From CAVTWH01 sp963794685 (lineage in GTDB: Bacteria; Actinomycetota; Actinomycetes; Mycobacteriales; Micromonosporaceae), in the NCBI GenBank assembly GCA_963794685.1, contig CAWCFK010000015.1, positions 248,001 through 312,000 on the forward strand: a stretch of 64,000 nt of DNA, given 5' to 3'. Positions within the stretch are counted from its first letter, which is position 1, and each line of letters opens with the position of its first letter. Made by a program: the position numbers and the translations under genes. Below, one piece after another: positions 1-9,569 of this stretch. The notes under the pieces are model-generated. The model was not told where the DNA came from and did no database searches. It was given only the letters and a program-made list of their open reading frames with translations.

Positions 1-150
1 GGTCGCGGCTACGAGTCCGACGCCGACCAACTCGCCGGGGTCACCGTGCTGCCCCCGCTCGGCTGGGTGTTCCTGTTCTTCCTGATCTCCCTGGGCTGTC
101 TGGCCGCCGGCGGCTACCTGCTACTCCGCCCGATCCTCCCCGGCTACTGA
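1..150 (+). CDS. C-terminal end of a membrane protein (5' end outside window)
   Basis: The window opens inside a reading frame that runs to a TGA at 148-150. The 49 visible residues contain one strongly hydrophobic stretch (about residues 22-42, rich in Leu, Phe, Gly and Ala) and end in RPILPGY, so the protein ends with a membrane helix and a very short tail. Too little is visible to name a family. It converges on the Uma2-like gene, with 14 bases between the two stop codons. Confidence 0.6.
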   Translation, partial: GRGYESDADQLAGVTVLPPLGWVFLFFLISLGCLAAGGYLLLRPILPGY

Positions 151-164
151 CCCGCTGCCGGCCG

Positions 165-681
165 CTATGCAACCAGAGCTGCCGGGTCGATCTCCACCTC
201 GACCGGGTCGGTGAGCAGCAGCGGTGCCCCCGGCTTCGCCACCTGCTCGAGGACATACTTGCCGCCATCCAGCCGGTAGAGCTTCAGGGTAGTAGTGCAT
301 CTTGAGCACCCGGTCGGTGGCCGCATTGGTGGAGGTGATCTCGCAGACCAGCAGGACCTCTCGGCCTTCGGTGACGGTGGTGGTCTTCGGCACGCGGGAT
401 CGGATGATCAGATCCGGTTCGACCACCCGCCCCGGCTGCAGCCGCACGTCGACATCGCAGTAGGCCCACAACCCGACAGCTCGCGCAGCCGCCTTCAGCA
501 CCACAGTCAGTTCCAGCATCAGGTCTTGATGGTTGTAGTTGGGGCTGGGACTCACCAGCAGGCTCCCGTCGAAGAGTTCCACCCGGGCGACTGTCTCGCC
601 CAGCGCGAAGAACTCCTCCTCGGTCCACGGCGCCCCGTGGTCCTGCATGCCGACCTCTTTGCGTTCCGCGACAACGGTCAT
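165..681 (-). pseudogene. Uma2-family (DUF820) nuclease-like protein, internal deletion
   Basis: The N-terminal part matches the Uma2/DUF820 family, a PD-(D/E)XK nuclease fold common in actinobacteria: WTEEEFFAL, the VEPDLIIR block and the VCEITST block with downstream K..YY. The start ATG at 681 has a GGAGGTG ribosome site 3 bases upstream. Near position 290 the frame breaks: after the HYY motif the usual stretch of about 16 residues (AxxGIPWYLLVE-type in the family) is missing and translation resumes in another frame as KLYRLDGGKY, continuing to a TAG at 165-167. The span is one base over a multiple of three, consistent with a deletion of about 50 bases. Either the gene is dead or the assembly dropped a short segment. 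As written, frame 1 runs on to 121. Confidence 0.7.
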
Positions 682-768
682 GGGCACCTCCGAGAGTGGG
701 TTCTCCCCAGAACCCGAGCCTGGCAAAAGATCCACGACGACGAAGCCCCCAACCGGACGTGGCATCAC

Positions 769-2343
<1,575 letters not shown>

Positions 2344-2436
2344 CAGGCTGATGCTAGTGAGCCGGCCCGGTTCGTCGCGCTGTGGCCTGGCCCACCAGCC
2401 CGCCGGCCGCCCGCCGCGGCCGGCGAAAAGTGGCAG

Positions 2437-3240
2437 CTAGCGCACGTGCACCACGTCGCCGGCCGCGACCGCCCGCCCGGCCACCACCAGCCGGCCGTCG
2501 ACGTCGACGCCCGAGGCGAGTCCGGTGAGCGGGGCCGCGCCGGGCAGGGCCACGCTCACCTCACGGCCGACGGTGGCGCAGCCGGACAGATACTCGGTAC
2601 GCAGCCCGCACGCCACCGGATCGCCCCCGGCGTCCTGCCATCGCCGGTACCACTGGGCGAATACGTCCAGGATCGCCAGCAGCAGCGCCTGCCGGTCCAG
2701 GTCGGGCGCGCCGGCCAGGGCCAGTGAGGTGGCGTCCGGCCTGGGCAGCTCGTCGGCGCGCAGCGACACGTTCAGCCCGACACCGATCACGACCGCGCTG
2801 CCCACCCCCCCGCCGTCCGGCACCGCCTCGGCCAGGATGCCGGCGCACTTGCGGCCGTCGATGAGCAGGTCGTTGGGCCACTTCAGGCGGGCGTCGAGGC
2901 CGGTGTGCCGGCGAACCGCGGTGGCCAGCGCGACGCCGGTGAGCAGCGGCAGCCACCCGTACCCGGAAACCGGCACTACCGGTCGCAGCAGCACGCTCAG
3001 CGCCAGCCCGGCCCCGGCCGGCGACTCCCACGACCGGCCCAGCCGACCCCGACCCGCGCTCTGCCGCTCGGCCAGCACCAGCAGTCCTTCGGCCGCCCCG
3101 GCCCGGCCGGCCGCCACCGCGTCGGCGTTGGTCGATCCGGTCTGCGTCCGCAGGTCCACCGCCGTCCACGGCGTGCCGGGGCGTACCAACGCGGCCCGCA
3201 ACGCCGCGCCGTCCAACGGTTCCCGCCCCACCTCGTGCAC
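2437..3240 (-). CDS. birA: Biotin-[acetyl-CoA-carboxylase] ligase (group I)
   Basis: This 267-residue protein attaches biotin to the carrier lysine of acyl-CoA carboxylases through biotinyl-AMP. Motifs in order: GSTNAD (35-40), the adenylate loop GRGRLGRSW (63-71), KWPNDLL (120-126), KCAGILAE (131-138) and GVGLNV (153-158), with a small C-terminal SH3-like domain. There is no N-terminal helix-turn-helix, so it is a monofunctional ligase without the repressor role of E. coli BirA. The start is GTG at 3240. It lies 93 bases upstream of the carboxyltransferase gene on the same strand, so the enzyme and its modification partner are probably co-transcribed. Confidence 0.93.
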   Translation of the reverse strand: MHEVGREPLDGAALRAALVRPGTPWTAVDLRTQTGSTNADAVAAGRAGAAEGLLVLAERQSAGRGRLGRSWESPAGAGLALSVLLRPVVPVSGYGWLPLLTGVALATAVRRHTGLDARLKWPNDLLIDGRKCAGILAEAVPDGGGVGSAVVIGVGLNVSLRADELPRPDATSLALAGAPDLDRQALLLAILDVFAQWYRRWQDAGGDPVACGLRTEYLSGCATVGREVSVALPGAAPLTGLASGVDVDGRLVVAGRAVAAGDVVHVR

Positions 3241-3405
3241 GAGGACAACCTACGACCCGGCCCGGCGGTCGCTTTCGCAGGGCCGGCGGAGCGCCATTCA
3301 CGTCAGTTAGCCGATCAGTTGACCCCACTCGTGGCATCCAGCCGCTACCGTCACAGCGGCATTTGTGTTCCTCAGCGCACCGTTCCGTGATTGAAGGAGG
3401 TACCA

Positions 3406-3987
3406 GTGGGGTTCCCGGAGGACGTGCTCACCAAGGACGAGCACGTGGAGTTGCACCTTCACCCGCACTGGAAGGCACTGTTCTGGCCGGTCGCCCTGGC
3501 CGTCGTGGTGGTGATCGGGCTCGGCGTCGCCGGGTTCTTCATGGTCCCGACCGGTGGCGCAACCCTGATCGGATTCTTCGCCCTGGTCGCCCTCGGCGTG
3601 GTCCTGATCAGCTGGTTGACCATCGCGCCGTGGCTGCGCTGGCGCACCACGCACTACGTCTTCACCAACGAGCGGGTGATCATGCGTACCGGCGTCTTCG
3701 CCCGGCAGGGGCGGGACATCCCGCTGAACCGGGTCAACGACGTCTCCTTCCAGCACTCGTTCTTCGAGCGGATGCTGGCCTGCGGCACGCTGACCATCGA
3801 GTCCGCCGGTGAGCGCGGTCAGGTCATCCTGGCCGACATCCCCCGGGTGGAGAAGGTGCAGAGCCAGCTCTACGACCTGGTGGAGACGTACCACGAGGCG
3901 CACACCTTCGGTGACGAGGACCGTGACGCGATCATCAAGCAGTCCAACCGTGGCCGGGAGAAGCAGAAGGCCGAGGACGCCGAGTAA
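3406..3987 (+). CDS. PH-domain (bPH_2/DUF304) membrane protein
   Basis: The start chosen is GTG at 3406, five bases after a strong AAGGAGG (3394-3400); an upstream TTG is less likely. The 193-residue product has a short N-terminal segment (DVLTKDEHVELHLHPHW), two membrane helices (about residues 25-70) and a bacterial pleckstrin-homology domain: THYVFTNERVIMRTGVF, IPLNRVNDVSF, GTLTIESAGERGQ. The C-terminal tail is charged. Such proteins are common, membrane-anchored with the PH domain cytoplasmic, and of unknown role. The last codons and the stop form the first copy of a 29-base tandem repeat (3979-4065). Confidence 0.88.
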   Translation: MGFPEDVLTKDEHVELHLHPHWKALFWPVALAVVVVIGLGVAGFFMVPTGGATLIGFFALVALGVVLISWLTIAPWLRWRTTHYVFTNERVIMRTGVFARQGRDIPLNRVNDVSFQHSFFERMLACGTLTIESAGERGQVILADIPRVEKVQSQLYDLVETYHEAHTFGDEDRDAIIKQSNRGREKQKAEDAE

Positions 3988-4065
3988 CGGCGTTCCATGC
4001 ACAGCGCGCCGAGTAACGGCGTCCCATCCACAGCGCGCCGAGTAACGGCGTCCCATCCACAGCGC
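3979..4065 (+). repeat. 29-bp tandem repeat, three copies, first copy spans a stop codon
   Basis: Three head-to-tail copies lie at 3979-4007, 4008-4036 and 4037-4065. Copies 2 and 3 are identical; copy 1 differs at two bases. Each begins GCCGAGTAACGGCG and ends CATCCACAGCGC (GCACAGCGC in copy 1). Copy 1 includes the last codons and TAA stop of the PH-domain gene, so the array looks like duplication of the gene end. A partial fourth copy (GCCGA) follows at 4066. Confidence 0.95.
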
Positions 4066-4093
4066 GCCGATTTACAGCTTTGCGGCAGATAAC

Positions 4094-4120
4094 GTGGCCT
4101 CCGGAGTTCCCGGGGGCCAC
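4094..4120. terminator. Hairpin between convergent genes
   Basis: GTGGCC at 4094-4099 pairs with GGCCAC at 4115-4120, and the inner CCGG/CCGG bases extend the stem. It sits between the convergent PH-domain and MaoC genes, where a bidirectional terminator is expected. No U-tract follows, as is usual in actinobacteria. Confidence 0.5.
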
Positions 4121-4141
4121 GCTGTGTCAGCGGGGTCGGAC

Positions 4142-4636
4142 TCAGGAGTCGGTGGGGCGCAGCGCGAACCAGCCGCGGAAGCGGGTACGCAGCACGTCGC
4201 CCTCGGGGTCGCCGCCCGGCCCGAGCCGGGTCATGGTGGCGGCCAGCACCACCGTGCCGAAGCCGGGGCGGGCCCGGGACAGGCCCCGGTCGACCACCTC
4301 GATGGTGGTGGTCAGGTGGTCACCGGCGTACACCGGCGCGGTCCAGCGCAGCTCCTCCAGGCCCGGGGAGGCGGCGGCCGCCGCCCGGGACAGCAGATGG
4401 TCCACGTAGGCCCGCATGAACAGGCTGACGGTGAAGAAGCCGCTGGCGATCGGGGCGCCGTACGCGCTCTCGGCGGCCAGCGCCTCGTCGACGTGGTACC
4501 ACTGCGGGTCGAAGCGGCGGGCGAAGGCGAGCATCTCCGCCTCGTCCACCAGGGTGTCACCGAGGTCGAACCGGCGACCCGGGGTGAGGTCCTCGTAGAA
4601 CAGGTCGGCATCGGCGCCGGTACCGGAGAGCGTCAC
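4142..4636 (-). CDS. MaoC-family dehydratase (hot-dog fold)
   Basis: The 164-residue protein matches MaoC-like (R)-specific enoyl hydratases. It has FYEDLTPGRRFDLG near the N-terminus, then the catalytic hydratase segment FDPQWYHVDEA with the Asp and His that activate water, followed by YGAPIASGFFTVSLFMR. The C-half (ELRWTAPVYAGDHLTTTIEV) is the usual strand pair of the hot-dog fold. It would hydrate a trans-2-enoyl-CoA or related thioester; the substrate cannot be read from the sequence. The start is GTG at 4636. The upstream gtrA stop lies 11 bases before it on the same strand, so it is probably the last gene of a short operon with the two GtrA proteins. Confidence 0.88.
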   Translation of the reverse strand: MTLSGTGADADLFYEDLTPGRRFDLGDTLVDEAEMLAFARRFDPQWYHVDEALAAESAYGAPIASGFFTVSLFMRAYVDHLLSRAAAAASPGLEELRWTAPVYAGDHLTTTIEVVDRGLSRARPGFGTVVLAATMTRLGPGGDPEGDVLRTRFRGWFALRPTDS

Positions 4637-4647
4637 GGCGGCCGATG

Positions 4648-5241
4648 TTAGCCCGCGGTGGCGCTGGTCGGCACCTCAGCCGGCCGCACCACGCCGGGCC
4701 GGCCGGTCTGGGTGGCCGGATCGCCGTCGCCGAGGCGGGCCAGCAGCTCCGCTTCGACCGGGTCGGCCAGGGTTACGAACTCGGTGAGTTCGGCCCGCTC
4801 GGCCGGGGTGCTGGTGAAGACGAAGGTGCGGTACGCCCAGAACCGGAACACCATGGCCACCGCCACGCCCAGCGCCTTGAACAGCAGCAGGGACAGCGAG
4901 CTGTCGCCCTCATGCATGCCCAGGCCGTACTTGGCGCTGCCCAGGATCGCCTCCTGGATGCCCAGGCCGACCAGGTTGAACCCGAAGAACAGCAGGTACT
5001 CGCGGTGCATCGCAGAGCGGGTGCGGTCGCGATAGGTCCAGTACCGGTTCATCAGGTATGACGAGGTGGTCGCCACCAGCGTGGAGATCACGTTGGCCTT
5101 CAGCGGGCCGAGCGAGATCAGCGCGTAGAACAGGCCGAAGTCGAGGACCGTGTTGATCGCTCCGACCACGGCGAACCCGACGACCTCACGGGTCAACCGA
5201 CGACGCACAGTGGCGATCAGGCGAGTGGAAAGCAGTGGCAC
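4648..5241 (-). CDS. GtrA-family membrane protein (second of two)
   Basis: A 197-residue integral membrane protein with four predicted helices. The GtrA signature is visible: FAVVGAINTVLDFGLFYAL at the first helix, YLMNRYWTYRDR after the second, and FRFWAYRTFVFT after the fourth. GtrA proteins are thought to help flip undecaprenyl-phosphate-linked sugars for cell-wall or O-antigen glucosylation; the substrate here is unknown. The C-terminal 40 residues are hydrophilic. It lies 61 bases downstream of a second GtrA gene with the same signature motifs, indicating an old tandem duplication. Confidence 0.88.
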   Translation of the reverse strand: MPLLSTRLIATVRRRLTREVVGFAVVGAINTVLDFGLFYALISLGPLKANVISTLVATTSSYLMNRYWTYRDRTRSAMHREYLLFFGFNLVGLGIQEAILGSAKYGLGMHEGDSSLSLLLFKALGVAVAMVFRFWAYRTFVFTSTPAERAELTEFVTLADPVEAELLARLGDGDPATQTGRPGVVRPAEVPTSATAG

Positions 5242-5284
5242 CGCGTCACCCTACGAAACCAGCCTTGGAGTTGCCTTACCCAGA

Positions 5285-5296
5285 GTGATGAATCAC
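5285..5296. promoter_or_regulatory. Short palindrome between the two gtrA genes
   Basis: GTGAT and ATCAC flank a 2-base centre. The site lies in the 61-base gap between the paired GtrA genes and could be a regulator half-site pair or chance. A related GTGAC/GTCAC repeat occurs at 5946-5961. Confidence 0.25.
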
Positions 5297-5302
5297 AGGC
5301 TG

Positions 5303-5872
5303 TTACCGCGCGTCGGCAGCGGACTCGATGTCGTCGGCCTGGCCCTCGGGCAGGTCGGGGGCGGGCTCGATGGTTCCGGTGAAGACGAGGGTCCGGTACG
5401 CCCAGAACCGGAAGACCGTGCCGACGGCGGTGCCGACGAACTGGGTGGCCACGTTGTCGGCGAGCCGGGTCTGGAAGATGTCCGGCCAGAGGGCGCCGAG
5501 CAGGTCGTGGGATACCCACGCGCAGAGCAGCGCGATGCCCAGGCCGAGCGCGTTGAAGACGAAGTAGAGCAGGTACTCCCGGTGCATCCGCTTTCCGCTG
5601 CGTCCCCGCCAGGTCCAGAACCGATTGCCGATGAAGGCCAGCGTGGCCGCGATGACGGTGGAGACCACCTTGGCCCACAGGTGGCCGAGCGGGTCCAGCA
5701 GCAGGTTGTAGATGATCAGGTCGATGACGAAGGCGATGCCGCCGACGACACCGAACTTGCCCAGTTCGCGGACCAGGTGTCCGAACCGGGACCAGAGCCG
5801 TTGGGCGATCGACGGCTTGCGTTCTACAGCGAACGGAATCGACTCGGGCACCGGCCGAGCGTACCCGGCCAC
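5303..5872 (-). CDS. GtrA-family membrane protein (first of two)
   Basis: A 189-residue paralogue of the neighbouring GtrA protein with the same four-helix plan: GKFGVVGGIAFVIDLIIYNLL, FIGNRFWTWRGRSGKRMHREYLLYF and FRFWAYRTLVFTG. The start is given as GTG at 5872; a second GTG at 5851 is also possible and would remove seven residues. Role inferred from the family: accessory to lipid-linked sugar transfer across the membrane. It is the first gene of a leftward set (gtrA, gtrA, maoC) and is divergent from pckG. Confidence 0.87.
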   Translation of the reverse strand: MAGYARPVPESIPFAVERKPSIAQRLWSRFGHLVRELGKFGVVGGIAFVIDLIIYNLLLDPLGHLWAKVVSTVIAATLAFIGNRFWTWRGRSGKRMHREYLLYFVFNALGLGIALLCAWVSHDLLGALWPDIFQTRLADNVATQFVGTAVGTVFRFWAYRTLVFTGTIEPAPDLPEGQADDIESAADAR

Positions 5873-6194
5873 TGAAGCCCTGCGGCCCCACCGCGCCGCC
5901 GGCGGACCACCCTCCGATCGGTCGATCGACGGTGCGGTCGACTGAGTGACCGATCAGTCACCGGCGTGACAGTTGCTGCGCATTGTTGACGGGTTACCGC
6001 TGAATTCGCGCGCAGAAAATCATTCCTACGGAAATCCTTCGCTTCTTGTGCACTATTTCACAAGCTTCTCCTGCGCATTAACCAGCGTTCAGGCTTAGGC
6101 TGAGCGAAATTCGCCGGCCCGCCGCACTCCCGTGCTGTTGCCGTACGCCGTGATTGATCCGCATCCGCCGGCGTCAACCTCAAGGAGCCATTCG
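5873..6194. promoter_or_regulatory. Divergent promoter region of gtrA and pckG
   Basis: No gene is seen in this 322-base stretch. It holds an inverted repeat GTGAC-N6-GTCAC at 5946-5961, a run of unusually A/T-rich sequence from about 5990 to 6090, a possible -10 element TAGGCT at 6096-6101, and the pckG ribosome site AAGGAG at 6182-6187. The A/T-rich part is the likely pckG promoter. Confidence 0.5.
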
Positions 6195-8048
6195 ATGACC
6201 GCATCCGCAGTGATCCCCGGCTTGGACGACGCTCCGACCAACCATTCCCGCCTGCTCGCGTGGGTACGTGAGGTGGCCGACCTGACCACGCCCGACGCCG
6301 TGGTGTGGTGTGACGGATCCGAGGCCCAATCGCGCGAACTCACCGACGCGCTCGTCCTCGCCGGCACGCTGGTACCGCTGAATCCCTTGAAGAAAGCGAA
6401 TTCCTTCTGGGCCCGCACCGATCCGACGGACGTTGCCCGGGTCGAGGAACGCACCTTCATCTGTTCGCCCGATCCGGCCGACGCCGGACCGACCAACAAC
6501 TGGTTGGACCCGGCGCAGATGAAGGCGACGATGACCGAGCTGTACCGGGGGAGCATGCGCGGTCGCACGATGTACGTCATTCCGTTCTGCATGGGCCCGC
6601 TCGATGCCGACGAGCCGATGTTCGGGGTCGAGTTGACCGACTCGGCGTACGTGGTGGTATCCATGCGGATCATGGCTCGGATGGGCGCTGAGGTGCTCGC
6701 CCGGATGGCCGACGACGCGCCGTTCGTGCCCGCCCTGCACTCGCTGGGAGCGCCGCTGGAGCCGGACCAGCCGGACGTGCCGTGGCCGTGCAACCAGACC
6801 AAGTACATCTCGCACTTCCCGGCCACCCGGGAGATCTGGTCCTACGGATCCGGCTACGGCGGCAACTCGCTGCTCGGCAAGAAGTGCTACGCGCTGCGGA
6901 TCGCCAGCGTGATCGGCCGGGACGAGGGGTGGCTGGCCGAGCACATGCTGATCCTCAAGCTGACCTCGCCCGAGGGCGACGTGCGCTACCTCGCGGCGGC
7001 CTTCCCGAGCGCCTGCGGCAAGACCAACCTGGCCATGCTGGAGCCGACCATCCCCGGCTGGAAGGTGGAGACGCTCGGCGACGACATCGCCTGGATGCGG
7101 TTCGGCGCCGACGGCCGGCTCTACGCGGTGAACCCGGAGTACGGCCTGTTCGGCGTCGCGCCGGGGACCGACTGGCGAACCAACCCCAATGCCATGCGCA
7201 CCCTGGAGCACGGCAACTCGATCTTCACGAACGTCGCGCTCACCGACGACGGCGACGTGTGGTGGGAGGGGATGGGCGACCCGCCCGCTCACCTCACCGA
7301 CTGGCACGGCAAAGACTGGTCCCCTACACCAGACGGAGACGGGGATCTTGCCGCGCATCCGAACTCGCGGTTCTGCACGCCGATCCGGCAGTGCCCGATC
7401 CTGGCGCCGGAGTACGACAGCCCGCAGGGCGTGCCGATCGACGCGATCCTGTTCGGCGGCCGGCGGCGGGACACCATCCCGCTGGTGGTGCAGGCCCGCG
7501 ACTGGATGCACGGGGTCTACCTGGGGGCCACGCTGTCCTCGGAGACCACGGCGGCCGCGGTGGGCAAGGTGGGCGTGGTGCGGCGCGACCCGATGGCGAT
7601 GCTGCCCTTCATCGGGTACCACGCCGGTGACTACTTCGCGCACTGGATCGCGATGGGCAAGGGCGTCGACGGCGACCCGGCGAAGCTGCCCGAGATCTTC
7701 TACGTGAACTGGTTCCGGCGCGGCGACGACGGCCGGTTCCTGTGGCCCGGCTTCGGCGAGAACTCGCGGGTGCTCAAGTGGGTGGCGCAGCGGGTTGCCG
7801 GGACCGGGGCGGCTGTGGAGTCGCCGGTCGGGTACCTGCCCGCGCCCGGCGCGCTGGACCTCGACGGGCTGGCCGGCTCGGCGCAGGACGTGACCGCGGC
7901 GCTGGCCGTGGACGTCGAGGAGTGGCGGGCGGAGGTGCCCCGGGTGGTGGAGTGGTTCGAGCGGTTCGGGGACAAACTGCCCGGCGTGCTGTGGGCCGAA
8001 CTCGACGCGCTCCGCGGGCGATTGGGGATCATCGACGACCTTCGGTGA
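6195..8048 (+). CDS. pckG: Phosphoenolpyruvate carboxykinase (GTP)
   Basis: The 617-residue product is the GTP-dependent enzyme that interconverts oxaloacetate and PEP, the entry point of gluconeogenesis. The start is ATG at 6195, seven bases after AAGGAG; an upstream in-frame start has no ribosome site. GTP-type features are visible: the active-site P-loop FPSACGKTN at 270-278 with its reactive Cys, YISHFPATREIWSYGSGYGGNSLLGKKC before it, the metal/GTP segment GDDIAWM, and ANPNSRFCTP-like residues in HPNSRFCTP. Length is normal for the family (about 600-620). It stands alone, divergent from gtrA. Confidence 0.97.
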   Translation: MTASAVIPGLDDAPTNHSRLLAWVREVADLTTPDAVVWCDGSEAQSRELTDALVLAGTLVPLNPLKKANSFWARTDPTDVARVEERTFICSPDPADAGPTNNWLDPAQMKATMTELYRGSMRGRTMYVIPFCMGPLDADEPMFGVELTDSAYVVVSMRIMARMGAEVLARMADDAPFVPALHSLGAPLEPDQPDVPWPCNQTKYISHFPATREIWSYGSGYGGNSLLGKKCYALRIASVIGRDEGWLAEHMLILKLTSPEGDVRYLAAAFPSACGKTNLAMLEPTIPGWKVETLGDDIAWMRFGADGRLYAVNPEYGLFGVAPGTDWRTNPNAMRTLEHGNSIFTNVALTDDGDVWWEGMGDPPAHLTDWHGKDWSPTPDGDGDLAAHPNSRFCTPIRQCPILAPEYDSPQGVPIDAILFGGRRRDTIPLVVQARDWMHGVYLGATLSSETTAAAVGKVGVVRRDPMAMLPFIGYHAGDYFAHWIAMGKGVDGDPAKLPEIFYVNWFRRGDDGRFLWPGFGENSRVLKWVAQRVAGTGAAVESPVGYLPAPGALDLDGLAGSAQDVTAALAVDVEEWRAEVPRVVEWFERFGDKLPGVLWAELDALRGRLGIIDDLR

Positions 8049-8165
8049 TCTTCCGGTTACGTTTCGTGCCTCGGCGTCGCACTCGGCGTCGAGGTACGTC
8101 TCTGTTGGGTAGATGTTGTGACGTGCCGGGTTCCGGTCCGCGCAAAGGTCGTTAGGCTGCCAGGA

Positions 8166-8936
8166 GTGAAGGTGCGCGACCTGGTCTATTCACTGTACGA
8201 AAAGCGCCTGACCGCCTCGCTCGACGGCAAGACGCGACCCCGGCACGTCGGTGTGATGTGTGACGGCAACCGGCGCTGGGCCCGCGAGATGGGCTACGTC
8301 GACCCCAACGACGGCCACCGCGTCGGCGCTGAACGGATCAAGGAATTACTCCGCTGGTGCGACAACGCCGGCATCAAGCACGTGACGCTGTGGCTGCTGT
8401 CCACCGACAACCTGTCCCGGCCGGCCGCCGAACTCGACCCGCTGCTGCAGATCATCGAGGACCTGGCCACCGAGCTCGCCGCCGACGGCCAGCCCTGGCG
8501 GCTGCGGATGGTCGGCGCGCTGGACGTCCTGCCGACCCAGCACGCCCAGGCGCTCAAGGCGGCCGAGGAGCGCACCGTCGGTCGTACCGGTGGGGCGCAG
8601 GTGAACATCGCGGTCGGTTACGGCGGGCGGCGGGAGATCGCCGACGCGGTCCGTTCGCTGCTCCAGGAGCACGCCAAGGCCGGTACCACCATCGAGGAGC
8701 TGGCCGGCGTGCTGGACGTCGACCACATCGCCGAGCACCTCTACACCCGCGGCCTGCCGGACCCTGACCTGATCATCCGGACCAGTGGCGAGCAGCGGAT
8801 GTCCGGCTTCCTGCTCTGGCAGTCGGCGCACTCGGAGTTCTACTTCTGCGACGCCAACTGGCCCGACTTCCGGCACGTCGACTTCCTGCGGGCGCTGCGC
8901 TCGTACGCGATACGCCAACGGCGCTTCGGGTCCTGA
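8166..8936 (+). CDS. uppS: Isoprenyl transferase (cis-prenyl, undecaprenyl/decaprenyl diphosphate synthase family)
   Basis: This protein of about 256 residues matches cis-prenyltransferases that make the polyprenyl carrier lipid for cell-wall synthesis. Conserved regions in order: HVGVMCDGNRRWA with the catalytic Asp near residue 33, GHRVGAERIKELLRWC, LWLLSTDNLSRP, NIAVGYGGRREIADAV, and DLIIRTSGEQRMSGFLLWQSAHSEFYF. The start may be GTG at 8166 or GTG at 8172; the AGGAG at 8162-8166 fits 8172 better. Several actinobacteria carry two such enzymes (short Z-farnesyl and long chain), so the product chain length is not certain. Confidence 0.93.
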   Translation: MKVRDLVYSLYEKRLTASLDGKTRPRHVGVMCDGNRRWAREMGYVDPNDGHRVGAERIKELLRWCDNAGIKHVTLWLLSTDNLSRPAAELDPLLQIIEDLATELAADGQPWRLRMVGALDVLPTQHAQALKAAEERTVGRTGGAQVNIAVGYGGRREIADAVRSLLQEHAKAGTTIEELAGVLDVDHIAEHLYTRGLPDPDLIIRTSGEQRMSGFLLWQSAHSEFYFCDANWPDFRHVDFLRALRSYAIRQRRFGS

Positions 8937-9143
8937 CGGAAGACGGTTCGGGTCCTAATGGACCATGAGGGCTAAAAGGAATCGGGTGAACGGATGATTC
9001 TCCGGTAGCCGAATAGGTCATACGGTGTGTCACGTAGCAAGGACGTTCGGTGATCTCGATCGTCGGTGTGCGACCGTGGGGCGGTCTGGGCAGCGGCGGC
9101 GAACCGAACGCACGGCCTGATGCATACCCGGAGGTGGGGATCT

Positions 9144-9569
9144 GTGAATCCGGTGCTCGCGGTCTTTCTGACTTTTCTGCTCGGCTCCTCGATGTACCTG
9201 GCCGGACGGCTGCACGCCCGGATCGGGTACCGGTTCGGCTACCGCTACGGCTACCGACAGGGCTACTTCGACGGCGACCGGGCCTGCTGGAACCGGGTAC
9301 GCCGGGAGGCGCAGGCCGGCGTCGAGGAGGCCGTGCCGGCGCCGGTCCGGGCACCCGCCCCACGCCAGCTCTCCGCTGAGCGTGGGCTGCCCGCCGAGCG
9401 TGAGTTGCCAGCCGAGCGTGAGTTGCCAGCCGAGCACGAGTTGCCCGCCGACCATGAGGCGGACGTGGCGGAGGCCGTCGACGCCGAGACGGCCGCCGCG
9501 CCCGGTACCACCTATGCCAGCTCGGCCGCGCTCGGCCGGCACGCCCAGCACCACTTCGCCCGGTCCTGA
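9144..9569 (+). CDS. Small membrane-anchored protein with Tyr/Arg and LPAE repeats
   Basis: The start GTG at 9144 follows GGAGGTGGGG (9130-9139). The 141-residue product begins with one hydrophobic helix (PVLAVFLTFLLGSSMYLAG). Next comes an aromatic/basic repeat (GYRFGYRYGYRQGY), then an acidic region with four copies of a six-residue LPAERE-type repeat (residues about 79-102, encoded by an 18-bp DNA repeat at 9378-9449), and a tail ending in HAQHHFARS. I do not recognise a family. The layout suggests a membrane-tethered cytoplasmic protein. Confidence 0.75.
   Translation: MNPVLAVFLTFLLGSSMYLAGRLHARIGYRFGYRYGYRQGYFDGDRACWNRVRREAQAGVEEAVPAPVRAPAPRQLSAERGLPAERELPAERELPAEHELPADHEADVAEAVDAETAAAPGTTYASSAALGRHAQHHFARS
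9378..9449 (+). repeat. 18-bp in-frame tandem repeat, four copies
   Basis: Four consecutive 18-base units (9378-9395, 9396-9413, 9414-9431, 9432-9449) begin GAGC and end GCC; the second and third are identical (GAGCGTGAGTTGCCAGCC). The period keeps the frame, so copy-number change would lengthen or shorten the acidic LPAERE tract without breaking the gene. Confidence 0.93.

Noticed and set aside
9378..9449. CRISPR array
   Set aside because: The repeats are directly adjacent with no spacers and are in frame within a coding sequence.
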